64,000 nucleotides of DNA from Fodinibius sp052060035. Lineage in GTDB: Bacteria; Bacteroidota; Rhodothermia; Balneolales; Balneolaceae. Location of the stretch: NCBI RefSeq assembly GCF_052060035.1, contig NZ_JBPOEA010000012.1, forward strand, positions 19,316 to 83,315, in the 5' to 3' direction. The stretch's first letter is position 1, and each line of letters starts with the position of its first letter. Of the stretch, positions 45,644 to 53,717 are shown piece by piece. The position numbers and the translations under genes were made by a program. The notes below the pieces were generated by a model. That model saw only the letters and a program-made list of their open reading frames with translations. It made no database searches and was not told the origin of the DNA.

Positions 45644-46420
45644 ATGTTTGGCCTTAAAAAGTGGCGCCGAAAGCGTCTGCTTAAGGAAGACCTCCCGGAT
45701 GACCAACTTGCCACGCTCAAAAATAATGTTCCCTATTACCATCATTTACCCACCCATCTACAGGAAAAGCTGATTGGACTTACTCAAATCTTTCTTCACG
45801 AAAAACGCTTTGAAGGATGTGCAGGCCTTGAAATTACTGACGAAATTCGAATTAGCATCGCTGCCCAAGCTTCAATTCTTGTCTTGGGAATTAAAGATCT
45901 TTCCTATTTTTACGAAGATTTGCGCTCAGTACTCGTATATCCGGAGAAATATGTAGCCAAAATTAAACAGCGCAATAACGGTTTTTTTGTAGAGGAGGGA
46001 TTCCAACAACGTCATGGTGAAGCATGGTCCCACGGATACGTCATATTAGCCTGGAGTGAGGTTCAAAAAGGTGCCTCCGACATTCACGATGGACAAAATT
46101 TGGTATTTCACGAATTTGCTCATCAATTGGATTACGAATACGGGGCTACCGATCAAGTAGGATCAGCAAATAAACACTCATCCTATTTAACTCTTGCCAA
46201 AGTTTTGGGACGTGAATACAAAAAATTTTTGACTACGTTAAAAGAGAATCAGCAAACTCTTATTGATGAATACGGTGCTACCAATCCGGCAGAATTTTTT
46301 GCTGTGGTTACCGAAATCTTCTTTGAAAATCCTAAAGAACTCAGGCAAAAATATCCAACATTGTATCAAGAGTTCACGGAATTTTATCAGCAAGATCCCG
46401 CCAGTTATTCAAACTCTTAG
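45644..46420 (+). CDS. MtfA-like zinc peptidase (M90 family)
   Basis: The 258-residue protein matches MtfA, a cytosolic zinc peptidase that in E. coli binds the glucose repressor Mlc. The family's N-terminal LIGLTQIFLHEKRFEGCAGL, the zinc motif HEFAHQLDYEYG from His156, and the downstream Glu ligand region NPAEFFAVVTEIFFE are all present. The target in this organism is unknown, since no Mlc or PTS gene is nearby. It is likely cotranscribed with smpB. Confidence 0.88.
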   Translation: MFGLKKWRRKRLLKEDLPDDQLATLKNNVPYYHHLPTHLQEKLIGLTQIFLHEKRFEGCAGLEITDEIRISIAAQASILVLGIKDLSYFYEDLRSVLVYPEKYVAKIKQRNNGFFVEEGFQQRHGEAWSHGYVILAWSEVQKGASDIHDGQNLVFHEFAHQLDYEYGATDQVGSANKHSSYLTLAKVLGREYKKFLTTLKENQQTLIDEYGATNPAEFFAVVTEIFFENPKELRQKYPTLYQEFTEFYQQDPASYSNS

Positions 46421-46496
46421 TATCGAATTCAATTCTAACTTTGTGTTACTATCTCGATTATTAACCCAATAATAATCCTCCCAAACCGAAATCTGG

Positions 46497-47024
46497 CTAC
46501 TCTGTTTCTGATGATGTTAGAGGCATATTCTGTGGAAAGAGTGATAAATAAGGAGTCTGAGGCTCTTGACCAGGAGCTACAGCAAGTGGCATGCGTTCAC
46601 CGTTGGGACCAAGCGATTTTATATATGCATAAATCGCTCGCATGTCATATTCACTCATTTTATTAATATTCATCCACGGCATGGGCGGTAAAGCTTTTCG
46701 GTTTCTTAAGGTTTCCACCCAAATTTCTTCATTCCACTCCTCAACAAGTAGCCTTAAGTTTGTCGGATACGTCGTCCCCCATGGCCCCTGCCAACCAACC
46801 GGCGATCCAGTCAGCCAATCCTCTTCTGCCACCTTGCCTTCCATCATCAGATATCCATTTGTATGACAGTCGTTACATCCTGTAATCGTTACCAAATATC
46901 TGCCCGCCTCAACGGGGTTATCCCATTGAACATGTGGCGCATCAATGATTTCTTCTTTTGCATCTCCCTTACAGCTCATCATCAAAACACAAAGCATTCC
47001 TATATATATCACAACCCTCTTCAT
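46497..47024 (-). CDS. Monohaem c-type cytochrome lipoprotein
   Basis: The 175-residue precursor has a lipoprotein signal (LMMSC near residue 18) and one haem c site CNDCH near residue 55. A Met in the PPMPW segment could be the sixth haem ligand, and the helix MSEYDMRAIYAYIKSLG is typical of small class I cytochromes. It would carry electrons at the envelope surface. A strong AGGGAGGAAAT ribosome site precedes the ATG. No oxidase gene is adjacent, so the partner is unknown. Confidence 0.85.
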   Translation of the reverse strand: MKRVVIYIGMLCVLMMSCKGDAKEEIIDAPHVQWDNPVEAGRYLVTITGCNDCHTNGYLMMEGKVAEEDWLTGSPVGWQGPWGTTYPTNLRLLVEEWNEEIWVETLRNRKALPPMPWMNINKMSEYDMRAIYAYIKSLGPNGERMPLAVAPGQEPQTPYLSLFPQNMPLTSSETE

Positions 47025-47181
47025 ATTTCCTCCCTTTTTTTACATACGGATTTACTATTCTATTTATTAATTTTTAATGTAAATATAATTTTGACACAAG
47101 GGAATAGTATTCTGAAATATTTATCGATATAACCTGTTGATTTTATTTATCTTTTCCACCCTTAACAAACTTTAAAAAGAC

Positions 47182-47211
47182 AAAAGGCCGCCCTTTTCGG
47201 ACGGCCTTTTG
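47182..47211 (-). terminator. Terminator of rnpB
   Basis: On the minus strand AAAAGGCCG pairs with CGGCCTTTT around a short loop, then TTTGTCTTTTT follows. It lies about ten bases behind the RNase P RNA 3' end. Confidence 0.8.
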
Positions 47212-47221
47212 ATGTAGTTTC

Positions 47222-47588
47222 CGGGGATGATCTGTAAGCCGAATTCTGTATCCCGACACTGTCGGGATGGCAATCATTTATCTGGTCTCCGGGTTGCCCC
47301 GAAGCTCGAGCACTCTACCCGGCTGTATAGCGACGAGCGACGCACAGCCTTCATGAGCTTGCACCCCGTGAGGTTTGCCCTGCCTCCGAATGTCACCACC
47401 GGAGCGGTGAGCTCTTACCTCACCTTTTCACCTTTCCCCCCGATTGCTCGGGGGTAGTTTATTTTCTGTGGCACTGGCTATCCCAAAAACTTCGAGATCT
47501 TCCCGTTAGGAAGCACGGTGCTCGTTAGTGTTCGGACTTTCCTCTCTTCTGGCACCTTGGCGCAGAAGGGCGATTGCCCGATCATCCC
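47222..47588 (-). ncRNA. rnpB: RNase P RNA, bacterial type A
   Basis: The minus strand carries the universal core. Near the 5' end is GAGGAAAGTCCGAACAC, and near the 3' end ACAGAATTCGGCTTACAG. Helix P1 is visible as GGGATGATC at the 5' end pairing with GATCATCCC at the 3' end, which sets the boundaries to within a few bases. The RNA cleaves tRNA 5' leaders together with the RnpA protein. It has its own terminator, and the upstream gene also ends in one, so it is a separate unit. Confidence 0.95.
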
Positions 47589-47625
47589 TTAATATCAATA
47601 TATCAAAACCAAAATCTTCTTAAAC

Positions 47626-47662
47626 AAAAAAGATGTACAACATCTTTAACATGCTGTACATC
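47626..47662 (-). terminator. Terminator of the zinc-ribbon homologue gene
   Basis: On the minus strand GATGTACAGCAT pairs with ATGTTGTACATC, with one G-U pair, and is followed by TTTTTT. It separates the coiled-coil gene from rnpB. Confidence 0.8.
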
Positions 47663-47690
47663 CTAAAACAGTCAACCAAGAAAAAACGTT

Positions 47691-48425
47691 CTACAGCGTA
47701 AGCTCCTCTTTGGCATTGTCGAAAAAGGACGGATGAACAACAATTCGTCCGCTATTTTCGTCAATAATAATTTTATTCTTTTTACGCACTTCCACCTGTG
47801 TTTGTGGCGGTAGCGCCATCCCAAGCGCTGCACCCCGTTCCATTGGAACCACGGCAAGTCCGTTCGAAAGACCGTTACGAAGACGTTTATAACTTTTTAG
47901 ATAACGTTCATCAATATTCTCTTCAACCTCTTCACGCTTATCCAAAAGCATATCTTCTTCTTTCTGCGTGGTTTTCTTTACCTCTTCGAGGTTTTCCTTC
48001 TTCTCTTCGTGTAACTCTTTTACATCATCAAGCTTTTCTTGATGCTCTTCGATCTCAGGGTCTATTTCATCAAGCCGCTTTTCGATTTCTTCCAAACGAG
48101 ACTGTGAATTTTCGATCACCTGTTTTTGAGATTCAATCTCTTTTGTCAGCGCATCGTATTCGCGATTGTTACGCACCGACATCTGCTGCTCTTCATATTT
48201 ATCCATTTTATTTTGAGCATCTTCTATCTCGAGCTCGAGATTATCTCTTTCAACCTTCAGCTCTTTCTTCTCTTCTTCAAGACGACTGATTTTAGCTTCC
48301 AGTCGGTTGATGTCGGTCTCAATATCCAGAATCTCCTCTGGCAAATCGCCACGCAGCTGCTTAAGCTCGTCTATTCTGCTGTCGATATATTGAAGATTTG
48401 CTAATTGTTGTAGTACTTCTTCCAT
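47691..48425 (-). CDS. CdsZ/DUF164-like coiled-coil protein lacking zinc cysteines
   Basis: The 244-residue protein matches the C4-type zinc-ribbon family that is often adjacent to Nif3-like genes. Residues 1-180 form a long antiparallel coiled coil, followed by LSNGLAVVP, LPPQTQVEVRKKN and SGRIVVHP, which correspond to the zinc-ribbon region. The two CxxC pairs expected at RGA..G.. and ..ENSGR are replaced (RGAALGMALPPQ and IDENSGRIV), and the protein contains no cysteine at all. Binding to nucleic acid or ribosomes is suggested for relatives. Nif3 lies 17 bases upstream. Confidence 0.87.
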   Translation of the reverse strand: MEEVLQQLANLQYIDSRIDELKQLRGDLPEEILDIETDINRLEAKISRLEEEKKELKVERDNLELEIEDAQNKMDKYEEQQMSVRNNREYDALTKEIESQKQVIENSQSRLEEIEKRLDEIDPEIEEHQEKLDDVKELHEEKKENLEEVKKTTQKEEDMLLDKREEVEENIDERYLKSYKRLRNGLSNGLAVVPMERGAALGMALPPQTQVEVRKKNKIIIDENSGRIVVHPSFFDNAKEELTL

Positions 48426-48442
48426 AGATTAGATTACGTCGT

Positions 48443-49498
48443 TTATTCCTGCGGATTTTGTTTAGCATCAGGCAAATACACCTGCATTGGATTGGTGATA
48501 ACTTCGGTTTCAAGAACTTCCAGCTCTTCAAATGCCTCGGTAAGTTCTTGCTGAAGGGCCGCCACCACCGGCACTTCGCTTTCGTAATGGCCTACATCGA
48601 CCAATAAAAAATTCTCGGTATCGGTAAAATAATCGTGATATTTAATATCGGCGGTCACAAATGCCTGGGCACCTTCGCTGATAGCATTACCAGTCAACGA
48701 AACGCCCGCGCCACCACATACAGCCACCTTTTTAATTCGATCAACAGATCCAGAAAAGCGAACAGCTTTAACCTCGAGCGCATCGGCTATAGTATCCAAA
48801 AATTGCTGTTGTGTAAGTCCCTTGTCACGATAAAAACCGACCACACCCATGCCTACATTTTTGGAAGGACTGGCAACATCCATTACCTGAAAGCTACCGT
48901 GATGCAAAAGTCCATTCTTTTCAAGCTCTTTCTCTAAATCAGCAACATGGTGCTCATCAATAATTGCCTCGTAGGTATACTGATGATCTTTTTTTCCTTC
49001 CACCTTGTAATAATGCGCTTCTTCGGCCGAATAATAATTCAACAGCTTTAGAACCGAGTCACTCTCCGAATGGCCGGTTGTCAACACAATCTTTCGGCTG
49101 ATATTATAGCTGCTATCGAGGAATTTCAGATTTTCAAGACCCAGCTGTTTTGCCAATACAAATGAAACACCATCGAGAGCCGCATCGAGATTGGTATGGG
49201 CAGCAATCAATCCAATATCATTTTTAATGAGCTTGAAAATAATTTTACCCTGCTCATTCGTTGGGTTAATGCTGTCAATACTTTTAAATATCAGGGGATG
49301 ATGGGCTACGATAAGATCGCAATCGTTCTGAATAGCTTCCTCAACTACTTCTAAGGTTACATCCAGACAGGTAAGTGTTTTTGAAACTGTTTGATGCGGA
49401 TCGCCAACGAGCAGACCTACATTATCGTAGTCGAGTTTTGTGCTGGGCGGAGCCCATTGATTAAGGAAGGTGGATATATGCCGAACCTGAATATTCAT
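48443..49498 (-). CDS. Nif3-like dinuclear metal-centre protein
   Basis: The 351-residue protein is a long-form Nif3/YqfO homologue with a central insert of about 130 residues. Metal-binding motifs are visible as LIVAHHPLIFK near residue 65, AAHTNLDAA near 100 and a C-terminal VDVGHYESE. The family forms hexameric rings with a dimetal site. GTP cyclohydrolase I type 2 is a common annotation, but the role is unresolved. It begins a leftward pair with the zinc-ribbon homologue, a linkage seen in many bacteria. Confidence 0.92.
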   Translation of the reverse strand: MNIQVRHISTFLNQWAPPSTKLDYDNVGLLVGDPHQTVSKTLTCLDVTLEVVEEAIQNDCDLIVAHHPLIFKSIDSINPTNEQGKIIFKLIKNDIGLIAAHTNLDAALDGVSFVLAKQLGLENLKFLDSSYNISRKIVLTTGHSESDSVLKLLNYYSAEEAHYYKVEGKKDHQYTYEAIIDEHHVADLEKELEKNGLLHHGSFQVMDVASPSKNVGMGVVGFYRDKGLTQQQFLDTIADALEVKAVRFSGSVDRIKKVAVCGGAGVSLTGNAISEGAQAFVTADIKYHDYFTDTENFLLVDVGHYESEVPVVAALQQELTEAFEELEVLETEVITNPMQVYLPDAKQNPQE

Positions 49499-49749
49499 TG
49501 GGGCTATCGGCCTCCGTGCTTTAAGGTTCCAATTCTACAGCACTTGAGGCGGTGTAAAAATATATCAGAGTCGAAATAAAAAATACTCAGTGTGTGAACT
49601 ATCAATTTATCTTCGATTCTTTAATTCAGTCACATAAAATACCATTTTAATACCTTTCTTAAAAGCTTATTTTTAAAGTGATTCCTGATTGTTGATCAAT
49701 ACATATCAGTATTTAATTTAACTTAAACATCTCTGAAAACAGGACTTTT

Positions 49750-50454
49750 ATGCCCAACGATATTTGTAACAATATTAAAGAGCTCCAAAACAGAATAGCA
49801 CAAGCTTGCAAAAGCGCAGGACGCAATGCTGATGAAATTACCCTTGTTGCCGTCAGCAAGACAAAACCCATTGAGGATATTAAAACAGCTTACGGTTGCG
49901 GACAAATCCACTTTGGGGAAAACCGAGCGAAAGAATTGCAGGATAAAATGGATGATTATGAGAATGAGGAAATCCAGTGGCACATGGTTGGCAACCTGCA
50001 AACCAATAAAATAAAATACATGGTTGATCGGGTAAACTGGATCCACTCCATCGAAAAGAGCAAATACCTTCGCGAAATAGAGAAGCGAGCCTCCCGCATT
50101 GATCGCGTTATCAACACCCTGATACAAATTAACATCAGCGGTGAAGACCAGAAAAGTGGCTGTGATCCCGAAGACTTAAAGGAGATCCTTGAATATGCAC
50201 AAGGACTTGACCACGTACGGGTACGCGGACTTATGGGAATGGCCACCTTTGTAGATCCCGAAGAGATTGAAAAAGTACGCCCAGAATTTAAGATGCTTAA
50301 AGAAATACGAGATGAGCATCGCAGCTATGAATCAGCAAATGTACAGCTTGATGAACTTTCTATGGGTATGACAAATGATTTGGAAGTTGCTATACAAGAA
50401 GGTTCTACCATGGTAAGGGTGGGCCGAGCCATCTTTGGCGAACGTAACTATTGA
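49750..50454 (+). CDS. yggS: YggS/PLPBP family pyridoxal phosphate-binding protein
   Basis: The 234-residue protein is a PLP homeostasis protein with the single alanine-racemase-like barrel. The PLP lysine is in TLVAVSKTKP near residue 36, IHFGENRAKE and WHMVGNLQTNK follow, and the phosphate-binding LSMGMTNDLEVAI region is near the end. In Gram-positive genomes the orthologue (ylmE) heads the sepF-ylmG-divIVA division cluster. Here it heads three small membrane proteins and a DivIVA-domain gene. Confidence 0.95.
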   Translation: MPNDICNNIKELQNRIAQACKSAGRNADEITLVAVSKTKPIEDIKTAYGCGQIHFGENRAKELQDKMDDYENEEIQWHMVGNLQTNKIKYMVDRVNWIHSIEKSKYLREIEKRASRIDRVINTLIQINISGEDQKSGCDPEDLKEILEYAQGLDHVRVRGLMGMATFVDPEEIEKVRPEFKMLKEIRDEHRSYESANVQLDELSMGMTNDLEVAIQEGSTMVRVGRAIFGERNY

Positions 50455-50533
50455 GCGAAAATATCGTTATAAAATCTTTCAATCTTACTAAGATTTAGTA
50501 CATTACAAATGGTTAACTAAAACTTCGCTTATT

Positions 50534-50851
50534 ATGGCAGCATGGATCTGGGTTCTTATACCGTTAGTGGCAATTATTGGGGGATTTATTATCGAATATC
50601 AAAAAAACAAGATGTCGATGATGAACCGCAGCCGACAAAATGAAGAAGAGGTTGAAGACCTTAGAAAATTGGTTAACTCTTTAAAAAGTCGGATCGAAAA
50701 CCTTGAAGCTATCGCTGCCGGCGAACCCGATGATTTTTCTACCGGGGCAGGACGAGGGATGGAAGAAATTGAAATTGATGAATCGTCCACCGTGGAAGAA
50801 AATAAACAGGAGGTTTCTAATCTTGCAGATAAAAAACGAAACAAATCATGA
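50534..50851 (+). CDS. PspB-like membrane/coiled-coil protein 1
   Basis: The 105-residue protein has one N-terminal membrane helix (WIWVLIPLVAIIGGFII), then a coiled coil ending in KSRIENLEAIAAGE, which matches the RIxTLExIL signature of phage-shock protein B. The C-terminal 40 residues are acidic and probably disordered. PspB sits in the inner membrane and works with PspC to control PspA. Neither PspA nor PspC is seen here. The stop codon overlaps the start of the next paralogue (ATGA), so the two are probably translated together. Confidence 0.72.
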   Translation: MAAWIWVLIPLVAIIGGFIIEYQKNKMSMMNRSRQNEEEVEDLRKLVNSLKSRIENLEAIAAGEPDDFSTGAGRGMEEIEIDESSTVEENKQEVSNLADKKRNKS

Positions 50852-51141
50852 GTGGACCTGAATTTATTGTAGCTATTGTTGCGATAGGGTGTTTTACAGG
50901 ATTGATAAAGAAGTGGATGGATAATCGTTACAACAATCCCGAGATAACAAGTAAGAATAAACTTCAAGAACTTCGGGATTTATTTGAACAACACAAGAAC
51001 GAAATGCAACAACGTGTTCAACATCTTGAGGCGATCGTTGCTGAGGATGAAGATGAAACAGAACCCGATTATCGTCAAATTGAAGCATCATCATCGGACA
51101 GCACTCTTAAGAATGATCTTCAACAAAAAGAGAGGGTATAG
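50848..51141 (+). CDS. PspB-like membrane/coiled-coil protein 2
   Basis: The 97-residue paralogue has a short membrane helix (FIVAIVAIGCFTGLI), a basic stop-transfer KKWMDNR, a coiled coil (KLQELRDLFEQHKNEM) and the motif QQRVQHLEAIVAEDEDE, which is closest of the three to classical PspB. A Ser/Asp-rich tail follows. It overlaps copy 1 by four bases and is separated from copy 3 by two, so the three genes look like a tandem expansion expressed as a unit. Confidence 0.72.
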   Translation: MSGPEFIVAIVAIGCFTGLIKKWMDNRYNNPEITSKNKLQELRDLFEQHKNEMQQRVQHLEAIVAEDEDETEPDYRQIEASSSDSTLKNDLQQKERV

Positions 51142-51143
51142 TT

Positions 51144-51515
51144 ATGAGTTTTGAGGAAATGGTAGTAGCACTCGTAGGATCCATTGGTGCCTTTGCACTG
51201 GTTGGATTTCTGGCGGCAAAGACTTTTGGACTTATTAAGACCTGGATCAACCGTAATAAAAGCGGAGTTCCTGAAGAGGAATTTAATCGATTGGCTCGGG
51301 CGTTTATGGAGCATAAAAAAGATACCCAACGACGGATTCAAAACCTGGAGGCAATAATCTCTGACGATGAGGACCGTAAAACGTCAGACCATGAAGAAGC
51401 ACCCACCCAAATTGAAGCGCCTAAAGAAAGTATTGAATTTGATGATGCTGATGAGGTTACGGAAGATTCAAAATCGAGCAACAATAATAATTTACGGAAC
51501 ATGCTGCGTGAATAG
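51144..51515 (+). CDS. PspB-like membrane/coiled-coil protein 3
   Basis: The 123-residue paralogue has a glycine-rich membrane helix (VVALVGSIGAFALVGFLAA), an amphipathic coiled coil (EEFNRLARAFMEHKKD) and the shared QRRIQNLEAIISDDED motif. Its C-terminal tail is the longest, very acidic and ends in a run of Asn with a short amphipathic end (NNLRNMLRE). divIVA follows 46 bases later. The tail could bind a cytosolic partner such as the DivIVA-domain protein or FtsZ, but this is conjecture. Confidence 0.72.
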   Translation: MSFEEMVVALVGSIGAFALVGFLAAKTFGLIKTWINRNKSGVPEEEFNRLARAFMEHKKDTQRRIQNLEAIISDDEDRKTSDHEEAPTQIEAPKESIEFDDADEVTEDSKSSNNNNLRNMLRE

Positions 51516-51561
51516 CATGTTAAAATTAACCACTTTATTTGACAGATAGGCCATATATATT

Positions 51562-52191
51562 ATGAAATTAACAGCTCTGGAAATTAAACAGCAGGAATTT
51601 GAAAAGTCGCTGCGTGGCTACGACAGGGATGAAGTACAAGCATTTCTAAACCTGATGTCGAATGAGTGGGAACACTTAGTCGCAAAAAACCGTGAACTTG
51701 AAAAACGGATCGACGAACTGGAGGAAAAGCTCAAGCATTACGAACGTGTCGAGGAAGCACTTCACGAAACCCTCCAAACCGCAAAAGAGTCGGCGGAGCA
51801 AAAACTGACCGGCGCCCGCAAAGATGCCCGCAACAAAATTGAAAAGGCTGAAATGGAGGCAGAATCTATTGTTCGGGAAGCCACCCAGCAGCGACAACAG
51901 GTTCGACAAAGTATTATTCGTTTGCTTGACCGCCGCAAAGAAATCATTGGCGGTATCCGCTCCTACCTCGAGATGGCTCAAGAATCACTGGAGCAATTTT
52001 CTAAAGATGAAGCGGCCCTTTTTGATCTACCCGCTGATGACGATGAGATTTCAGAAAAACTAAGTAAACAGGCCAAACGCCGCAACAAAGCTCTCTTTGA
52101 TGATGACAAAGAGAATCAACTTGATGATGAAGCTCAAAGCATCCCCCCCGGCAGTGAAAATATTGATGACTTGATTGATGAACTCGATTAA
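51562..52191 (+). CDS. divIVA: DivIVA-domain protein
   Basis: The 209-residue cytosolic protein opens with the DivIVA lipid-binding segment (LTALEIKQQEFEKSLRGYD, then RDEVQAFLN near residue 25), followed by a long coiled coil to about 150 and an acidic tail. DivIVA proteins bind negatively curved membrane and recruit division, wall-growth or chromosome-tethering factors. It is an unusual find in a Gram-negative-type genome, where the role is poorly known. It ends the yggS-PspB-like run. Confidence 0.9.
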   Translation: MKLTALEIKQQEFEKSLRGYDRDEVQAFLNLMSNEWEHLVAKNRELEKRIDELEEKLKHYERVEEALHETLQTAKESAEQKLTGARKDARNKIEKAEMEAESIVREATQQRQQVRQSIIRLLDRRKEIIGGIRSYLEMAQESLEQFSKDEAALFDLPADDDEISEKLSKQAKRRNKALFDDDKENQLDDEAQSIPPGSENIDDLIDELD

Positions 52192-52199
52192 GTTTCCAG

Positions 52200-52248
52200 T
52201 ACATCTGGATTTTGTTTAGGATTCAATAATCCTTTTCAACCAGATGTA
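52200..52248 (+). promoter_or_regulatory. Nested stem-loop between divIVA and punA
   Basis: TACATCTGG and CCAGATGTA form an outer stem, and AGGATT-CAAT-AATCCT forms an inner hairpin. A later T-rich stretch (52269-52283) is about 20 bases away. It may be a divIVA 3' structure or a leader element of punA. It does not match a purine riboswitch that I can recognise. Confidence 0.45.
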
Positions 52249-52317
52249 ATTTCCTATCCACTGAGGCTTTTTTTATCTTTTTTGAAATCGATTTGAACCC
52301 TTAATCTTACTGTATTT

Positions 52318-53154
52318 ATGCAACGAGATACTGTTGAGGAGTTCCGAAAAAACCGGCAAGAAGCACTTTCCTTTCTCGAAAGCAAAACTGGCGTACTGCC
52401 GAATTATTTAATCATCCTTGGAACGGGACTTGGTCGGTTGGCCGATGACATCGATGTTGTTGACAGTATCTCCTATTCCGAGATCCCAAACTTTCCTGAT
52501 TCAACCGTAGAAGGCCATGCCGGCAAACTTCTCTTTGGATCTCTGAGCGGTAAAAAGGTCGTGGCCATGCAGGGTCGCTTTCACTATTATGAAGGTTATT
52601 CCATGCAAGAGATCGCCTTTCCCCTTCGTGTACTTAATGCTATGGGCACCCAGACGCTCATTGTCAGTAATGCCTGCGGTGGAATGAATCCCAATTTTTC
52701 TCGCGGCGAAATCATGCTGATCAATGATCATATTAACATGCTGGGGGATAACCCCTTAATCGGTCCCAATGACGATGAGCTCGGTCCTCGATTCCCTGAT
52801 ATGAGTGATCCTTATACAAAGAGCCTGCGAAAAGTAGCCGAGGATGTAGCGTTGGAAAAGGGCATAAAAATGCACGAAGGTGTTTACTTAGCTCTTAGCG
52901 GACCCACGATGGAAACAAAAGCCGAATATCGATTTCTTCGAAATATCGGCGCTGATGTTGTTGGCATGAGTACCGTTCCCGAAGTAATTGCCGCTGTACA
53001 TATGGGGATGGATGTCCTCGGTATTTCGGTAATTACTGACGAATGCTTCCCCGACGCCCTTGAACCTGTAGATATTGAAAAAGTATTAGAGGCTGCCGGC
53101 AAAGCAGAACCTGATATGACTGAGGTAATCACGGGTGTACTGCAAGAACTTTAA
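52318..53154 (+). CDS. punA: Purine-nucleoside phosphorylase (class I, trimeric)
   Basis: This enzyme cleaves inosine and guanosine with phosphate to the free base and ribose 1-phosphate in the salvage pathway. The 278-residue length fits the trimeric class. Motifs are ILGTGLGRLAD near residue 35, GHAGKLLFG, MQGRFHYYEGYSM, SNACGGMN, and the base-binding TKAEYRFLRNIGADVVGMS region with Glu and Asn. It is preceded by a structured leader after divIVA and followed 15 bases later by a TonB-domain lipoprotein gene. Confidence 0.94.
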   Translation: MQRDTVEEFRKNRQEALSFLESKTGVLPNYLIILGTGLGRLADDIDVVDSISYSEIPNFPDSTVEGHAGKLLFGSLSGKKVVAMQGRFHYYEGYSMQEIAFPLRVLNAMGTQTLIVSNACGGMNPNFSRGEIMLINDHINMLGDNPLIGPNDDELGPRFPDMSDPYTKSLRKVAEDVALEKGIKMHEGVYLALSGPTMETKAEYRFLRNIGADVVGMSTVPEVIAAVHMGMDVLGISVITDECFPDALEPVDIEKVLEAAGKAEPDMTEVITGVLQEL

Positions 53155-53169
53155 TGATTTTTAGCTCCG

Positions 53170-53574
53170 ATGAAATATCGTCAAAGCCATATTTTTCTTA
53201 TAACTTTTTTACTTCTCCTTTTAGGCTGTGGCAGCACTGATAAGGCAAAACAAACGCCAGAAGTCAGCAAGGAAAATATCAAAGTGGTAACGGAAACATT
53301 CCCTGCTATTATTGGTGGAATGGAGGCTCTTTACCAACAATTAACCTACCCTTCAAATAGTACACAGCAAACTACTAACATTATTTTAAAAGCGAATATA
53401 CTGGTTAACAGCCAGGGAAAAGTAAAGAGAATTTCATTTGATCAGGATCAATATCCTCAATATAAAGATGCTGCCCGTGATGCTATATACAATGTTAGGT
53501 TTGTTCCTGGCAAACGTAATGGCCAAGCTATTGATATGTTTGTTACTATTCCTATTCAATTCCACGTTCGATAA
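53170..53574 (+). CDS. Lipoprotein with a TonB C-terminal-like domain
   Basis: The 134-residue precursor has a lipobox (LLLGC) near residue 21. The mature part has an entry segment FPAIIGGMEALYQQLTYP, strands reading LKANILVNSQGKVKRI, and an ending DAARDAIYNVRFVPGKRNG then VTIPIQFHV. These match the C-terminal domain of TonB-like energy transducers. There is no membrane helix or Pro-rich linker, and the domain hangs from a lipid anchor, so it is not a normal TonB. Stand-alone domains of this kind are common in Bacteroidota relatives, and their role is unclear. Confidence 0.78.
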   Translation: MKYRQSHIFLITFLLLLLGCGSTDKAKQTPEVSKENIKVVTETFPAIIGGMEALYQQLTYPSNSTQQTTNIILKANILVNSQGKVKRISFDQDQYPQYKDAARDAIYNVRFVPGKRNGQAIDMFVTIPIQFHVR

Positions 53575-53717
53575 AACACCTCCCATCTTCATCCACCAAA
53601 ATTGGCCAAAAAGCAAAAAAATATACCAATTTTAATTTGAAAAACGTTAATTTGTATGAGCTTCTTTAAACCGCTTAAGAAGCCGGAAACTAAACCACAT
53701 CACCTAATTAAAACCAT

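Noticed and set aside
46456..46477. A GATTATT/AATAATC hairpin between convergent MtfA-like and cytochrome genes as a terminator
   Set aside because: The seven-base stem is purely AT-rich with no T run, so it is too weak to call.
47227..47457. A 76-codon plus-strand frame in the rnpB region
   Set aside because: The bases are those of the RNase P RNA core on the opposite strand.
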